In this document: in pieces, positions 11,225 through 22,099 of the stretch
Position numbering within the stretch: position 1 is the stretch's first letter
Layout of the letters: each line of letters starts with the position of its first letter
Assembly (NCBI GenBank): GCA_029204225.1
Contig: CM055100.1
Span: 50,874,606-50,938,605, forward strand
Direction of reading: 5' to 3'
Length of the DNA: 64,000 bases
From: Diphasiastrum complanatum
Taxonomy: Eukaryota > Streptophyta > Lycopodiopsida > Lycopodiales > Lycopodiaceae
The notes under the pieces: model-generated
Told to the model about the DNA's origin: nothing
The model's database searches: none
Seen by the model: only the letters and a program-made list of their open reading frames with translations
Translations under genes and position numbers: made by a program

Positions 11225-11703
11225 CATATTGAATACTATCTCTACTTCTAGAATTATTTTCACTCAATCTAAAATCTCTGATCCTATGAAATCAGATAAT
11301 TCTAATACAATGGAGTTCTTGAAAGGAACTCTGAATCACGCTTCCACTAATAGACTCTTCTTCATCAGTATTATCATCACTGTGTTGCCGTTATGTATAT
11401 ATACATGTGGGGCGAAGGAAGACCTCCATTTTGAATGGTAACAATCGATGCTCGTCGAAATGTTGAGCAAGTCGAGTCGACTAGCTTGTCTTTGAGAAGA
11501 TGTCGATGTCGACGAAGTTGAGTCGATAAAGTCGATGATGTGGACGTCAATGAAGTCGCTCTTGCTTCTACTTCAAGTCAATGTATTGCACAGACTATTC
11601 AACTTGTGTGAGCGGCATGTCATTGTAGAGAGATAATATTTACATAGTATACTGGTGCTCAAGAATTGAATTTGGGTGAGTCGGAGTGAAGATTAACTCA
11701 ACA
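11225..11703 (-). repeat. 3' LTR of a minus-strand copia element (far end estimated)
   Basis: On the minus strand a polypurine tract (AAGGGGGAG, 11704-11712) is followed by TGTTGAGTT, the expected LTR start. Inside lies a TATA-like TATATATA near 11396-11406. The middle is rich in GTCGA repeats (11456-11560), like those in the LTR at 15900-16300. The far end near 11225 is a guess because no partner LTR was found. Confidence 0.55.
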
Positions 11704-11860
11704 CTCCCCCTTAAGCTTAACTCCTAGGATCCTGAATGAATTGAGCAAATTTCATAATACAACATGCTTTTCCCTCGATAGAGGTTTAGTCAAGATATCA
11801 GCCAACATATTCTCAATCGGACATTAACTTAATTCGACAACCTTGTTTAGAACTTTCTCT

Positions 11861-12229
11861 CTAACAAAAATGAAATTGAACTTCGATGTGTTTAGCTACA
11901 ACGTATTCGGATTCTGTGGAAGACAAAGAAATGCATTTATGCTTTTGAGTATTCCATGAAATGGGTCCTCCATTTTTAGTGATGCTAGGAATGAGAAGAA
12001 CACCATCTATCTTAGTCTTCTTGGGAGATCCTAAGCATAAGGGAATGGATCTTGCACCTTGAACTTTACATTCATGATCATTTGCTATAAAAATAGAATT
12101 CATAGGTCCTACATAAGGTGTGAGTTGAGAAAAATACTCCCTTTTATCCGACATGTGGGAGATATCCCCACTATCTATCCACCAAGGATCTTCACCTTTG
12201 GCACTTGATGATGAAAATGTTGACATCAT
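11861..12229 (-). pseudogene. copia protease fused in frame to RNase H end
   Basis: The 122-codon frame starts with the copia aspartic protease (DPWWIDSGDISHMS, active-site DSG at about residues 18-20). It continues to VLLIPSITKN and then jumps straight to RNase H (GGPISWNTQKHK, SSTESEYV, KHIEVQFHF). Integrase, reverse transcriptase and most of RNase H are missing, yet the frame stays open across both joins. It follows the gag frame with a 4-base stop/start overlap (TCATGATG). The protease would process Gag, but the fused part is too short to act as RNase H. The fusion most likely arose by deletion in a non-autonomous element. Confidence 0.7.
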
Positions 12230-12786
12230 GAGTGAGTCCTGATGAGACCTTTTTTCCTCCTCTTGTCCAATGTTGGCTTGGCTTTGTGCTTGCTATTGAA
12301 GCATTTTGAGGCATAGTGCCCCATCTTGCTACAATAGTAGCACTTGATCTTCGATTTGTCCTTCTTGGGCTTGACTTGACTTGATGATGATGTAGATCCT
12401 TGATGATCTCCATCCTTTGCTTGCTTCTTTTTGAAGGCTTGTCCCTTGCTCTTTGCTTTGTCTTTGCTCTTGAAAAATAAGGCTTTTTCATCACCATCAT
12501 TGATGGAGAACCTCTCCATCCTTGCTTTGATGTGAGCCTTCCTACTCTCCCCGGCCATCAACACACTTTGAAGGTCTTCAAGTGTAGGCAACTTTCCCAT
12601 TATTGCATAACTTTGGACAAGGTTAGCAATTTCACCAATATAGGCAAGCTCCTTGTTCAAATCTTCCACTCTCAAAACAAATTGATGTCCACTCTCACTC
12701 TTCATAATCATCACTCCGCAACCAATTAAAATTCTCCAACCCCCAAGGAATTCCTCATCATAAAGATTGGATACGGATCTTCCCAT
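12226..12786 (-). pseudogene. copia Gag remnant with zinc knuckle
   Basis: This 186-codon frame is a shortened copia Gag. It has FVLRVEDLNKELAYIGE, then NLVQSYAIMGKLPTLEDLQS, a lysine-rich linker and a CCHC zinc knuckle CYYCSKMGHYASKC near residues 148-161. The same blocks occur in the Gag at 41350-42113, which has about 19 more residues between the first two, so this copy carries an internal deletion and lacks the true N-terminus. Gag coats the element RNA and forms the particle. Protease follows directly downstream. Confidence 0.75.
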
Positions 12787-13036
12787 TTAAGTAAAACTTC
12801 CAGTCTCAAAAGAATAACCCATAATTTGCTTCCTCTAAAACTAAATAGTGACGTGAAACTCGCATGTGAGTTATATCACCCGACTCAACACCCCATCATA
12901 TTAATGTACTGGGGTTCCCTGTGCCTAATTATGATCCCTCAGAATGGCATTGATTGAACATAATACTAGCTCTCATAATATCAAATAAAGAATATATTGC
13001 TCCTCGATTAATATCTGCTTTCCCTTCCTAAGGATG
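12787..13036. other. junction between copia and gypsy remnants
   Basis: I see no protein similarity or repeat here. It probably contains the lost 5' part of the copia element. Confidence 0.3.
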
Positions 13037-13490
13037 TTATAATTTCACACGACTGTTATTAACCATGAAAGGTATTCCTAGTGGGTGATGCCACAAAATC
13101 GACACATTATTGCTAAACATATCTAGAATTTGATATGGCCGCTCCCAGTGTTGATCCTTGGATTTCAAAGTATTCGTAATACTTCTGAGATAATACAGCA
13201 TGAGGTCTCCCTTTGCCAATTCTCGTACATGTACATGCTAATTGAACAATTTTGCTTTGATGTTTTTTGGCTATCCAATTCTGCCAATGAGCATACCCAC
13301 GATGTTCTTCCAATTTTTCCAAAATATGTAACTGCTCTCGTAGCATCTCATCCGGCCATAAGTTATGGGTAGCCTTTACCCGCAAAGTTGGCAAAACAAA
13401 TTCGTAAGGCATCAAGGCATCCACACCATATACCAATTGGAAAGGTGTAAACTCGTGGATAACCTTGTAAGCAGTGCGATACACCCATAA
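13037..13490 (-). pseudogene. Ty3/gypsy integrase C-terminal remnant
   Basis: Two overlapping minus-strand frames give the end of a gypsy integrase. The first has TAYKVIHEFTPFQLVYG and LPYEF-like residues, then a WQNWIAKKHQ region. After one frameshift comes the GPY/F-like module (AKGDLMLYYLRS, HWERPYQILD, then a NNSRVKL end). The catalytic core upstream is absent. The order and spacing match plant Ty3/gypsy pol. A primer-binding site and LTR on the same strand at 14111-14579 could be the 5' end of the same heavily deleted element. Confidence 0.65.
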
Positions 13491-14110
13491 GACAGGAGGC
13501 GAAAAATCATTGCCAAGAGCCTCCTTTTTTATCTCAACTTCACAAGAAGGGTGAACCCACCTTTACTAAACCAAAAACACTTTAGAGCACACAAATGACT
13601 CACAAATAAAGCCCTATGAATTCAGGTCGAATTACATTGACATCTTCAATCACAAACCTATCCAAAATCGAGCCAAAGAAAAATACAATTCCAACTAGTT
13701 TTGCATTTCTAGATGAAAAATCATCAAATCACTTGATCTGAACCTAAAAGGTGTATTTTTGGACCTCAAGAACCCTAAGAACAACCTATTCAAGCTCTCA
13801 AATAGCTAATTCACTTTTACAAAGAGTGTTGACAATGAAATCCTTATGAAAATCCCTACAATAAGACTTGTACAACAAGACTCATTCACAAAAACTTTCT
13901 AATTTGGTCTGGTTGAATGGAAATGACCCAATATTGGTTCCTAAAGCTATAACTTAGCAAAGAAGGCCCCCTTTGGTCTATTCTCACTCAAATGAAACCC
14001 AAATTTGGAGGTACAATCACTAGATTAGCAACTAGTAGACATATCCAATACTGCTCAAATCTAGGATCTAAGCTTGAGGAATCAAATCTGTTGCTCACTT
14101 TTAATTAGGC
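13491..14110 (-). other. possible untranslated leader
   Basis: No coding similarity is visible on either strand. Because the minus-strand primer-binding site lies at its upstream end, this is the position of an element leader. Confidence 0.35.
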
Positions 14111-14122
14111 TCTGATACCATG
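14111..14122 (-). other. primer-binding site (tRNA-iMet)
   Basis: GCTCTGATACCA on the plus strand is a perfect reverse complement of TGGTATCAGAGC, directly adjoining an LTR end. Confidence 0.8.
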
Positions 14123-14579
14123 ACAGAATTTTATATCAAATTCAATCGCAACAATCCTAAAAGTGATGGAGGATGCACAAATCAAAGATCTAGATCCAAA
14201 CTATGAGCTAGAATCAAGACTACTTACCAAAACTAAATTTGGCATTTAACTCCACAAAAGGCACATAGATTTGATCAAACACTCAAAAGAAAAGTGCAGA
14301 AAGCATCCCAGACCTGTAATCAACTTCAGTACCTTTCAAACCATGTAATTAATGCATAATATCACTCTTTAGCTTGCCACTCAGAGACAATGTTGATGGA
14401 AGTGGAAAAACTTGAACTTTCATCATCAATTTCACAAGATTTACAATGATATATATACATATTCTTCTCAGATCTAGGGTTTAGGTTTATCCCTCAACCA
14501 TATGTGACGACCCCAAAGTCAATACCCTAAAATAGGTTCAATTTTAGAATTGACCTCATGATCTCGATATCCATCAACA
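14123..14579 (-). repeat. 5' LTR on the minus strand
   Basis: On the minus strand this segment runs from TGTTGATGG to ...TCTGTCA, abutting the perfect primer-binding site. A TATA-like TATATATATC sits near 14450. The upstream boundary is inferred from the TGTTG start only. Confidence 0.6.
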
Positions 14580-14779
14580 AGGCAACAATTGCTAAAAATA
14601 GCTCTATATGCTCTCTACAATGCGAATGTACATTTTGCTCTTACTTGTAAAGATGCCATAAGACCTCATGTGAGGAATTTACATTGTTGGACATAGGGCT
14701 AAGCATCTTGCCATGTGGCATGTGCCGCATCACCACTTACAAGTGGAATTTCATCAAACTATACAAGCTATAATACTTG

Positions 14780-15395
14780 AGCTGATGCACTATGATCTGT
14801 GGGCCCCAATGAAGATAATGTCCATTGGTGGAGCAATTTATTTCTTGACCTTCGTTGATGATTACTGATGGAAGACTTGGATCTACACGATTAGAGAGAA
14901 GTCCGAGTGAAAAACCAATCAGGCGTTAAGATCAAGGTGCTTAGATCTGATCGTGGTGGTGACTATCGATCTACAACTTTTACTGACTTTTGCAAGGAGC
15001 ATGACATTAAACAACAATTTGCACAAGTTGATACACCTCAACAGAATGAAATAGCTGAGAAAAAGAATCATACCACTTTCGAGGCTACTAGGGCAATGAT
15101 GGCATATATGGTCATCATTGATCCTTTCTAGGGTGAAGCTGTTAAAATTGTTGTGCTCTTGTAAAATAGAAGTGTCATACCTAATCGCACACTCAAAGAG
15201 ATGTTCAATGGTAAGAAGCCTAGGATGGATGGGTTGCGAGTATTTGGATGCCATGTGTAAAGAGTGAAAGAACCAAAATGCAAGTGAAGGCCTTGAACTA
15301 TGTCTTGATAGGGTATGATGAGCAAACTAAGGAGTATAGATGCTATGATCCACTTGGGCGACGTATGCACATAACGTCAAAAATCGTTATGTTAT
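14780..15395 (+). pseudogene. copia integrase core remnant
   Basis: The plus strand reads HYDLWAPM and IYFLTFVDDY (first catalytic Asp), KIKVLRSDRGGDY (second Asp), TPQQNEIAEKKN (Glu region, with the usual NG changed to NE), then FGCHV and GYDEQTKEYRCYDP with RRMHITS. That is the core and C-terminal order of copia integrases, which insert the cDNA into the genome. Stops (for example after VDDY and after IIDPF) and a frameshift near 14900 break it. Gag, protease and reverse transcriptase of this element are missing. It ends abruptly at the minus-strand LTR at about 15400. Confidence 0.75.
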
Positions 15396-15404
15396 CAAAA
15401 ATGA

Positions 15405-15500
15405 GCTCTAATACCATATCGGAAAACTACGCGGGTTATTAGGAATATCAAATGATATCGGATCAGAGGAACTATGGTTAAAAAAGATGCTCTAATAACA
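15405..15500 (-). other. two primer-binding-site-like motifs 84 bases apart
   Basis: GCTCTAATACC (15405-15415) and GCTCTAATAACA (15489-15500) are one- or two-base variants of the reverse-complemented primer site. The bases around the two copies are also similar, so a short duplication at this LTR edge is likely. Confidence 0.4.
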
Positions 15501-16100
15501 GATCGATAATGGTAGGGAAGAAGAGCAACGAACGGTTGTAGATCGGAAGTGCAACAGTTACTAGCAATAATCAAGATGAGTAAATAGTAGTAATGCTCAA
15601 TAGAACAAACTAGTAGTGGAAAATATATACTCTTGATAAATAAAAAAAATGAGTGCATGGGCATGAAGCTGAGTGCAATTCAGTGAGGCACAGATATTTT
15701 AGGGCTTCCGTCTTTGATCCCTTAATCAACTATCTTTTATAGATAACCAACTGAAAAGATATTATTTACAAGTCTTTCAGGTCAGTGCTTTCTACCTACT
15801 TAATTGATTATAGTCACCTTGTACTAAAGAATTAGTACAAGTAGGTGAACTGCCATAAAGTCTTCTGATAGTACTTGGATTGACTTTTTCCTGATGAGGG
15901 AGTCAAGCTAGTTGAGCGTTGATGAAAAGTTGACAAAGTCGGGTTGTTGATGGAGTTAGTCAGGTACTTCGATGCGTCGATGTCAAGTACATGATGGAAT
16001 GGAGTGAGATGTTGAGTACGTCAATGTCGAGTAAGTTGGGTATGTCAATGTCGAGTACGTGATGGAATGGAGTTGATTGAGATGTTGATTAAGTCAATTT

Positions 16101-16190
<90 letters not shown>

Positions 16191-16362
16191 AGAGAAGTCG
16201 AAGTCGATGAAGTCAATGACTGCAATGTCAATGGAGTCAGTTGAGTATATACATGGGAGAAGTTGAAGTCGATGACTTCAAAGTCGATGGAATCAAACTT
16301 CGACAGGTTTTCAGGATGCTCATTACTAAATGGATTTTGGACCTGAGCATAAAAATCCAACA
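15501..16362 (-). repeat. LTR of the minus-strand copia at 16416-17969
   Basis: The minus strand has a purine tract (TTAAGGAGAAG, 16363-16372) followed by TGTTGGATTTT, a standard LTR start. The body contains GTCGA/GTCAATG-rich repeats and a composite microsatellite. The downstream end lies at one of the primer-site-like motifs between 15405 and 15500. Confidence 0.6.
16107..16188. repeat. compound (TA)n(CA)n microsatellite
   Basis: About 25 bases of TA repeat pass directly into about 57 bases of CA repeat, inside the LTR. Confidence 0.95.
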
Positions 16363-16415
16363 CTTCTCCTTAATGTGGATCTAGAATAACTTTGATCTTC
16401 AGATTTAGCATGTCG

Positions 16416-17969
16416 TTAAATTTGAGATGATGCTTCTTTGATAGAGCTTTTGTGAAGTAATTTGTTGTCATAAAATCTACCTTGCAGTAAAACCAATGAC
16501 ACTTCCTTGCTTTGCACTTTTTCTCTAAGGTAGTGATACCTGATTTCGATATGTTTGCTTCGAGAATGAAATCTTGGATTTAGAGATAGTGCAATTGTGC
16601 TTTCATTGTCACAATAGATTGTCATTGGATGTGGTTGAGCAAGGTCGATATCTACAAGCAGGTTCCTCAGCCAAATTGCCTTGTTGGTAGCATTTGTGGT
16701 AGTTACGTATTTTGATTCGGTCGATGATAATGCTACTAAGGTATGTTTTTGGTTGTTCCACGAGATTGGGCCTTGGTTGAATAAGAACACAAATCCAAAA
16801 GTTGATCTTCTGGCGTCGATACCTCCTGCCTAATCTGCATTTGTGTATCCTTTGAGAATATTGGCAGGTTGGTTGCCTCCATAACAGATGCTAAGATGTT
16901 TTGTTGCTTGGACATACTTCATGACCTTCATGAGTGCTTTCCAATGGGTTGGACTTGGATTTGATAGGAACTGGCTGAGTGAACTGATCGAGTATGCAAG
17001 GTCTAGTCGAGTGCAGAGCATTGCATACATCAGTGAGCCAATGATGGAGTGAAATGGATATTGCTTCATTTTCTCCTTTTCTACCTCGATTTGAGACATT
17101 GTTCCTTCGATAATTTCAGACCAGTGTAGCTCAATTTGCAGTTGGTCATTCCATACTTTTCCAACACATATTGTTGCTGACTGATATAAATTTGTCTATT
17201 GGATCGAGTTTGATGAATTTGGATTCCGAGGCAGTAATGGGCTGAACCCATATCAGTCATTTTGTACTCCTGTGCTAACATGTATGTTAAATCCTTACAT
17301 AAATTCAGATTGTTACTACATAGTAACATATCAACTATAGTAAGAGTGATGATTATGAAGGAATTTGATACATACTTGAAATAGACATTCGAGTCTGCCG
17401 AGTTTGGAATAAAACTATTCTCGATTAGAAATGCATTGGTCTTCTGAAACCAGGCTCTTGGTGACCGTTTCAGACCATACAAAGCCTTGTGGATTTTGCA
17501 CACTAGGTGCTCCCTACCCTTCAGTTCGTATCCCTCTGGCTGTGACATATAGATGTCCTCTTCGATAGTCCCTTTGAGGAAAGCAGTCTGGACATCCATT
17601 TGGTGGACTTGAGATCTCGGTTGCAGCTGCAAAGGAGAGTAGTAGTCGGATTGAAGCATGCTTAATGACAAGGCTAAAGTTCTCTAAATAATCTAGATCT
17701 GAAATCTTGGAGAAGCCTTTGGTGACAAGTCTGGCCTTGTATCGGTTTAATCTTCCTTCAGCATCATACTTCGCTTTGAATATCCATTTGCATGGAATCA
17801 GATTTTGATCCTTTGGCAGCTCAATTACAATCCATGTTTGATTCTCGATCAACGAATCAAATTCGGTGTCCATTGCAGCTTTCCACTGGTCAGCATCAGG
17901 AGTCGACATTGCCTCAGATACAATGCATGGTTCCTACACAAAGTAGCAGACTGGATCATCCATATGCGT
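16416..17969 (-). pseudogene. copia reverse transcriptase and RNase H
   Basis: From the upstream end the minus strand gives EPCIVSEAMSTPDADQWKAA, then NQTWIVIELPK, KWIFKAKYDAEG and KARLVTKGF (RT N-terminus). QMDVQTAFLKG (catalytic motif A) and the ALYGLKRSPRAW block follow. The position of the usual YVDD reads TIVDM, so the catalytic pair is damaged. Next come DMGSAHYCLGI, the connection region and RNase H ([43 protein letters not shown]). Frameshifts near 17640 and 17100 and a stop near 16820 break the frame. An LTR lies just downstream at 16362. Confidence 0.85.
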
Positions 17970-19010
17970 TTTCATAGGTGCTGCCATAAACTGACTTAAA
18001 ATGCCAACAACATAGCATATATCTAGTCTAGTCGTGGTAAGGTAAATCAAGCTCTCTACTAACTGCCTATACAGCATAGCATCAAATGACTGTGACTCAT
18101 CAAGCTTAGAAAGCTTTTTACCTGGTTCAATAGGAGTATTCACTGGTTTGCAATTCTGCAACCTAAACTTTTGCAGCAATTCTTTGACATACTTCACCTG
18201 TGTTAAATCCACTTCTTTTCCTTTTTGCCACACCTTTACTCCAACGCAATAATGCATCAGGCTGAGATCTGTCATCTCGAATTGTTCCATGAGGTCTTTC
18301 TTGATCATGTCTATCATCTCTTGATTATTTTCAGTAATAATCAAGTCATCAACATAAAGAGCAATCAAAGCAACCATACCATCAAAGCATAAGACATATA
18401 GATTTGGATCAGAATGTGTTCTCACCATCCCCTTTGAATGAAAGTAGGCATCAATCCTACTATACCATGCACATGGTGCTTGTTTAAGACCATAAAGTGC
18501 TTTCTTCAAGCGACATACTTCATTTTCCTATCCCTTCGCTACAAAGCCTTCAGGTTGATCCATGAACACCTCTTCTTCTAACTCACCATTTAGAAAAGCA
18601 GATTTCACATCCATTTGATGCAAAGACCAACCAAAATGTGAAGCTAAAGCAACAAGTAGACGTAGAGTATTCTGGTGCAAAGGTCTCCTCATAGTCAGTG
18701 CCTTTACTTTGTGCATACCGTTTGATCACCAATCTTGCCTTGTGCTTTGCTATACTTCCATTTGCATGGTACTTAGTCCTGTATACCCATTTGCAACCAA
18801 TGGGTTTCTTGCCAACTGGTGGTTCTACTAAGTTCCATATGCTATGCTTAGCAATTAACTCCATCTCCTCTCTCATGGCCTTGACCCAAATGTCATCATC
18901 CTTCGCTTCACCATAAGTCGAAGGTTCTTTGCTTTGAATAATGCTAGATAAGAGACCATAATTTGCTTCATACCTTTCAGGATCCTTCTTAATCGGCGTC
19001 GCCTTCTGAA
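17970..19010 (-). pseudogene. second copia reverse transcriptase, truncated
   Basis: This is a different copia lineage from its neighbour. Reading the minus strand: PERYEANYGLLSS, WVKAMREEMELI, NSIWNLVEPP-like residues, [38 protein letters not shown] (motif A), KKALYGLKQAPCAWYSRID, ALYVDDLIIT (intact catalytic YVDD), MTDLSLMHYCVGV, CKPVNTPIEPG and GILSQFMAAPMKTH. One frameshift near 18650 and a stop near 18530 interrupt it. It breaks off after MKTH, where a tryptophan normally follows, exactly where the other copia begins. RNase H is lost. The upstream LTR and leader are probably those at 19011-20500. Confidence 0.85.
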
Positions 19011-20152
19011 ATGCACTCAGTTGTCAACTCCCAACTACGTGCCCAATGGAATGGTGAAATCACTTTTGGCACACTCCGAACACTTTCTCCGCTGCAATCA
19101 CTCTGTTTTGTTGTACCGTACTTGAAAGTACAATCCGGGTGCCCTTCGTTTGGAGGTTATACCCTTTCGTTTGGGTCAAAACGGGCAAAGGACCCAAAAA
19201 TAGGGATTTTCCTTGTTTTTGAACTGTTTCTTCACCTTGAAGAAACTTCACACTTCACTTGTGAAGGGAACCAACTCACTTTCACTATGAAAATTTTTAA
19301 TGAAGTTGAAGGCCGAAATACACTTCAAGACCCTTCAAGACCTTTTCCACTTCATCCAATGGTCCACTACGATCTTGTGGTTCAGATTGTTCCCTGAGCA
19401 ATCTATCACGGCCGTTGATCCAATAGGAGTCCAATCCTATGGTCACATGCACTCTTGTGCGCCGAAACCCTTTCTTGGGACCGCTATACACTTTTTGTCG
19501 CTGAACTGCTGCCCCCGTTCGTCGCGTGTGAGCTCCACGCTCCTCCCTGTCTACGGCCGCGCCTCTCCAAACTGGTTTTTGCTTGATCAACTTCATTTTT
19601 AGATCGATTTGAGCACGATTTAAGGCCTGGAGCAGGGTCGCCCTACTAATACCAAATCTGTAGAGTGTTCAATCATGAAATTCCGTGGAGAAACGGTGAT
19701 TTTATCTCAACTTGACAAAGTGGCTTTTTTCACCTTTTACTGCAAATCTGCTAGGTTAACTGTCTGCAGACAAATCTCTGACATAAACCTCATAATCTCT
19801 CCATGGCTGGTTGACAATATAATTAGCTTCCTTCCTGTCCTTACGGCATCCAAAATGGTGCACAAATAGCGAAGAAATCACCAGTTATATGTAGAAAACC
19901 ATAACCCCAAACCCGATTTCAATTTTCAACCGGCTTCAAAATTGTCAATTTTTCACCAAAGTTTTCCCTGTCTGATGCTATGCATAGGCTAATAATCCCT
20001 CTGTTGAGTTTGGCAAGCCTCTATAAACTAGAAACTGTGCACTAGTGCTTCTCTTTCCATCTTCAACCCGCCGTAAACCCCGAACTCTCAGAAGACAATT
20101 CTCCCAAAGCTCTCTTCAACGATGATGTTGTACTGTGAACACTCCCTGTACG
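19011..20152 (-). other. untranslated leader of a copia element
   Basis: This lies between a minus-strand primer-binding site and the RT, but shows no gag, protease or integrase. ORFs here (for example 19297-19596) have no recognisable motif. It includes a 68-base block (19084-19151) that recurs at 45413-45480. Confidence 0.45.
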
Positions 20153-20164
20153 GCTCTGATACCA
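20153..20164 (-). other. primer-binding site (tRNA-iMet)
   Basis: GCTCTGATACCA is the exact reverse complement of the plant consensus. The minus-strand element downstream is the copia at 17970-19010. Confidence 0.75.
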
Positions 20165-20450
20165 ACTTAGAATTTGCTTCGAACAGGAAACAGATCATGC
20201 TACACAGTAACACAGACAGAAAAAACTCTCCACAACAAGCTCACATAGCAACTGTATTTCTCAAAATGAAATTACACTGTACATATAGTTGTTCACTCAG
20301 GAAACCCATGCATGACCCATGTTGCCATTGGCGGGACGCGTGTCCCGTCAACTTGCCTCGTGGCGAGGCCAACTGATAGGACCCACAGTACAATAGCACA
20401 ATGATTCTACTTTAATTCTAACTCATATCCCTTGGCAATTAGTTTTTTTT
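20165..20450 (-). repeat. probable 5' LTR, boundary unclear
   Basis: The position next to the primer-binding site implies an LTR. It contains a TATA-like ACTATATGTAC on the minus strand near 20280-20290. I found no partner copy and cannot fix the outer end. Confidence 0.35.
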
Positions 20451-22099
20451 TTATGATTGTTCACAACTGCCATCTTGATTAAGCACCCATTTGCAAGCAA
20501 CTCCTATTGAAATGGTAATAGTAAACTAGCTAGGTTGTTGCCACTGTAACACAAATTTTAGAGTGACTATCGTAAATACTATTCTTGACATTTTTGTCCT
20601 TGTTCCCACCAATCTCTCACAACCTTTTGTCAATTTAAATCATTATTTGCATTACACAATATATATAAACGACGTTCTTAGTTTAGAATCCAAGAAACAA
20701 GCGATCATTCATCACTTATCCTATTATCAAGACATGATTGTTGCAATATTTCATTGCAAATGCTTCAAGAAAAAATTTATTCTTTTTCATTTCCATCATA
20801 GAAGAGAATGATATGTTGTCAAAGTGCCTTTTTGACAATTGTTTTTATAATTGCAAAATTCCTCATGACGCCTTATCACTTTAAGCAAGTAATTATTTGA
20901 GGAATTGAATGTCATTTTTTCTCTATTTTTCTATTTCAATTATCAATATTTTATAATTCAATGCTTTCACCATAATGCATAATCCTTACACTGAGCACTG
21001 GAGTTTAGGACATATTATTTCAATGTAAAAAATTGATCAATAGTACACCAACCTATAACAAACAGATATCACATAATTTATTGATCCATGTGACACTGCA
21101 AAACTCAGTATACCAGATCTCTAAACCTTTCAACATGTGCCAACTTTATATGGTACACAACTACATCATATATGGACAAATTTACAAAATTCAAAAATCT
21201 ATCGCGATCTATGTATGCATATTGGTCAGATAATTGGCTTATACATTACATATATGAGTAACAAAAAACATGATTTTGTATTACTTTGCTAGAAATGTAA
21301 TTTTATCAAGCACAAATTTATGAAAATGAAGGTTCCAGATTCATGAAAATAAGTAATCAAAAACTTTTCAAAAAAATATCCACGCATGGATAACTCACTT
21401 GGGGATATTTCACGGACCAGAAGATTGTTGCAGTCCAATGAGGTAGTTAGCATAACTTTTTGTGTCATGGATAATCCATGCCATCAACTGCTGCTAAGTG
21501 TCACTCTACTTCCCTCTCAAACAAGTGCCTGAATTTTGGAATTTGGATTTGCATGTATTATCCACGCAAATAAAACTTTCAACATCGTGGACCATAGCCA
21601 CCGGTGGACTTGCCAAAGTTCTCGTCAAAAAGGATATTTGCGTGGATCATCCACGTGTGGATGTTCCACACGAACAAAATTTCAAGAAAAGTGTTGAGGG
21701 TCGTGTGGATACTCTAAATAGATAAACACAAAATTTTCTAGTTATGATCTTGATGTCATTTTCACATTCTGCTTCAAATCTTAGGCACTCATTAACCATG
21801 TGATTTTGCCAACACTGAAATGCACTTATCCTATCACATAGAATAATTTCTAATTCACTTGGGGCTTTGAGGAGGGGGACATGAGCGTTTGAGAAGAGTT
21901 GCAAGCAAGACAATCAAGATTTTAAGTATCAAGGGTCACATCCCACCACAAGGGAAAGAATTGGATCTTATCCTTACCTGCCCAAAGTAGTTTGGGGATA
22001 TTATGGCTGTGGAGTGTAGGTGGTTTCCCAAGGCATATAGTGAAGATTTAATTAGTTCTCGTAATGAGTGTATTTTAGGCCCAGGCTAGGCCTAGACAC
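20451..22099. other. AT-rich intergenic with dyad motifs
   Basis: There is no supported gene. Between 21378 and 21690 short dyads of the type GTGGATnATCCAC recur: a perfect 15-base palindrome at 21476-21490, another at 21641-21655, and an overlapping GTGTGGA..TCCACAC at 21655-21671. Confidence 0.5.

Noticed and set aside
16100-16363. 87-codon minus-strand ORF with alternating Cys-Val and Ile-Tyr
   Set aside because: It is only the translation of the (TA)n(CA)n microsatellite inside an LTR.
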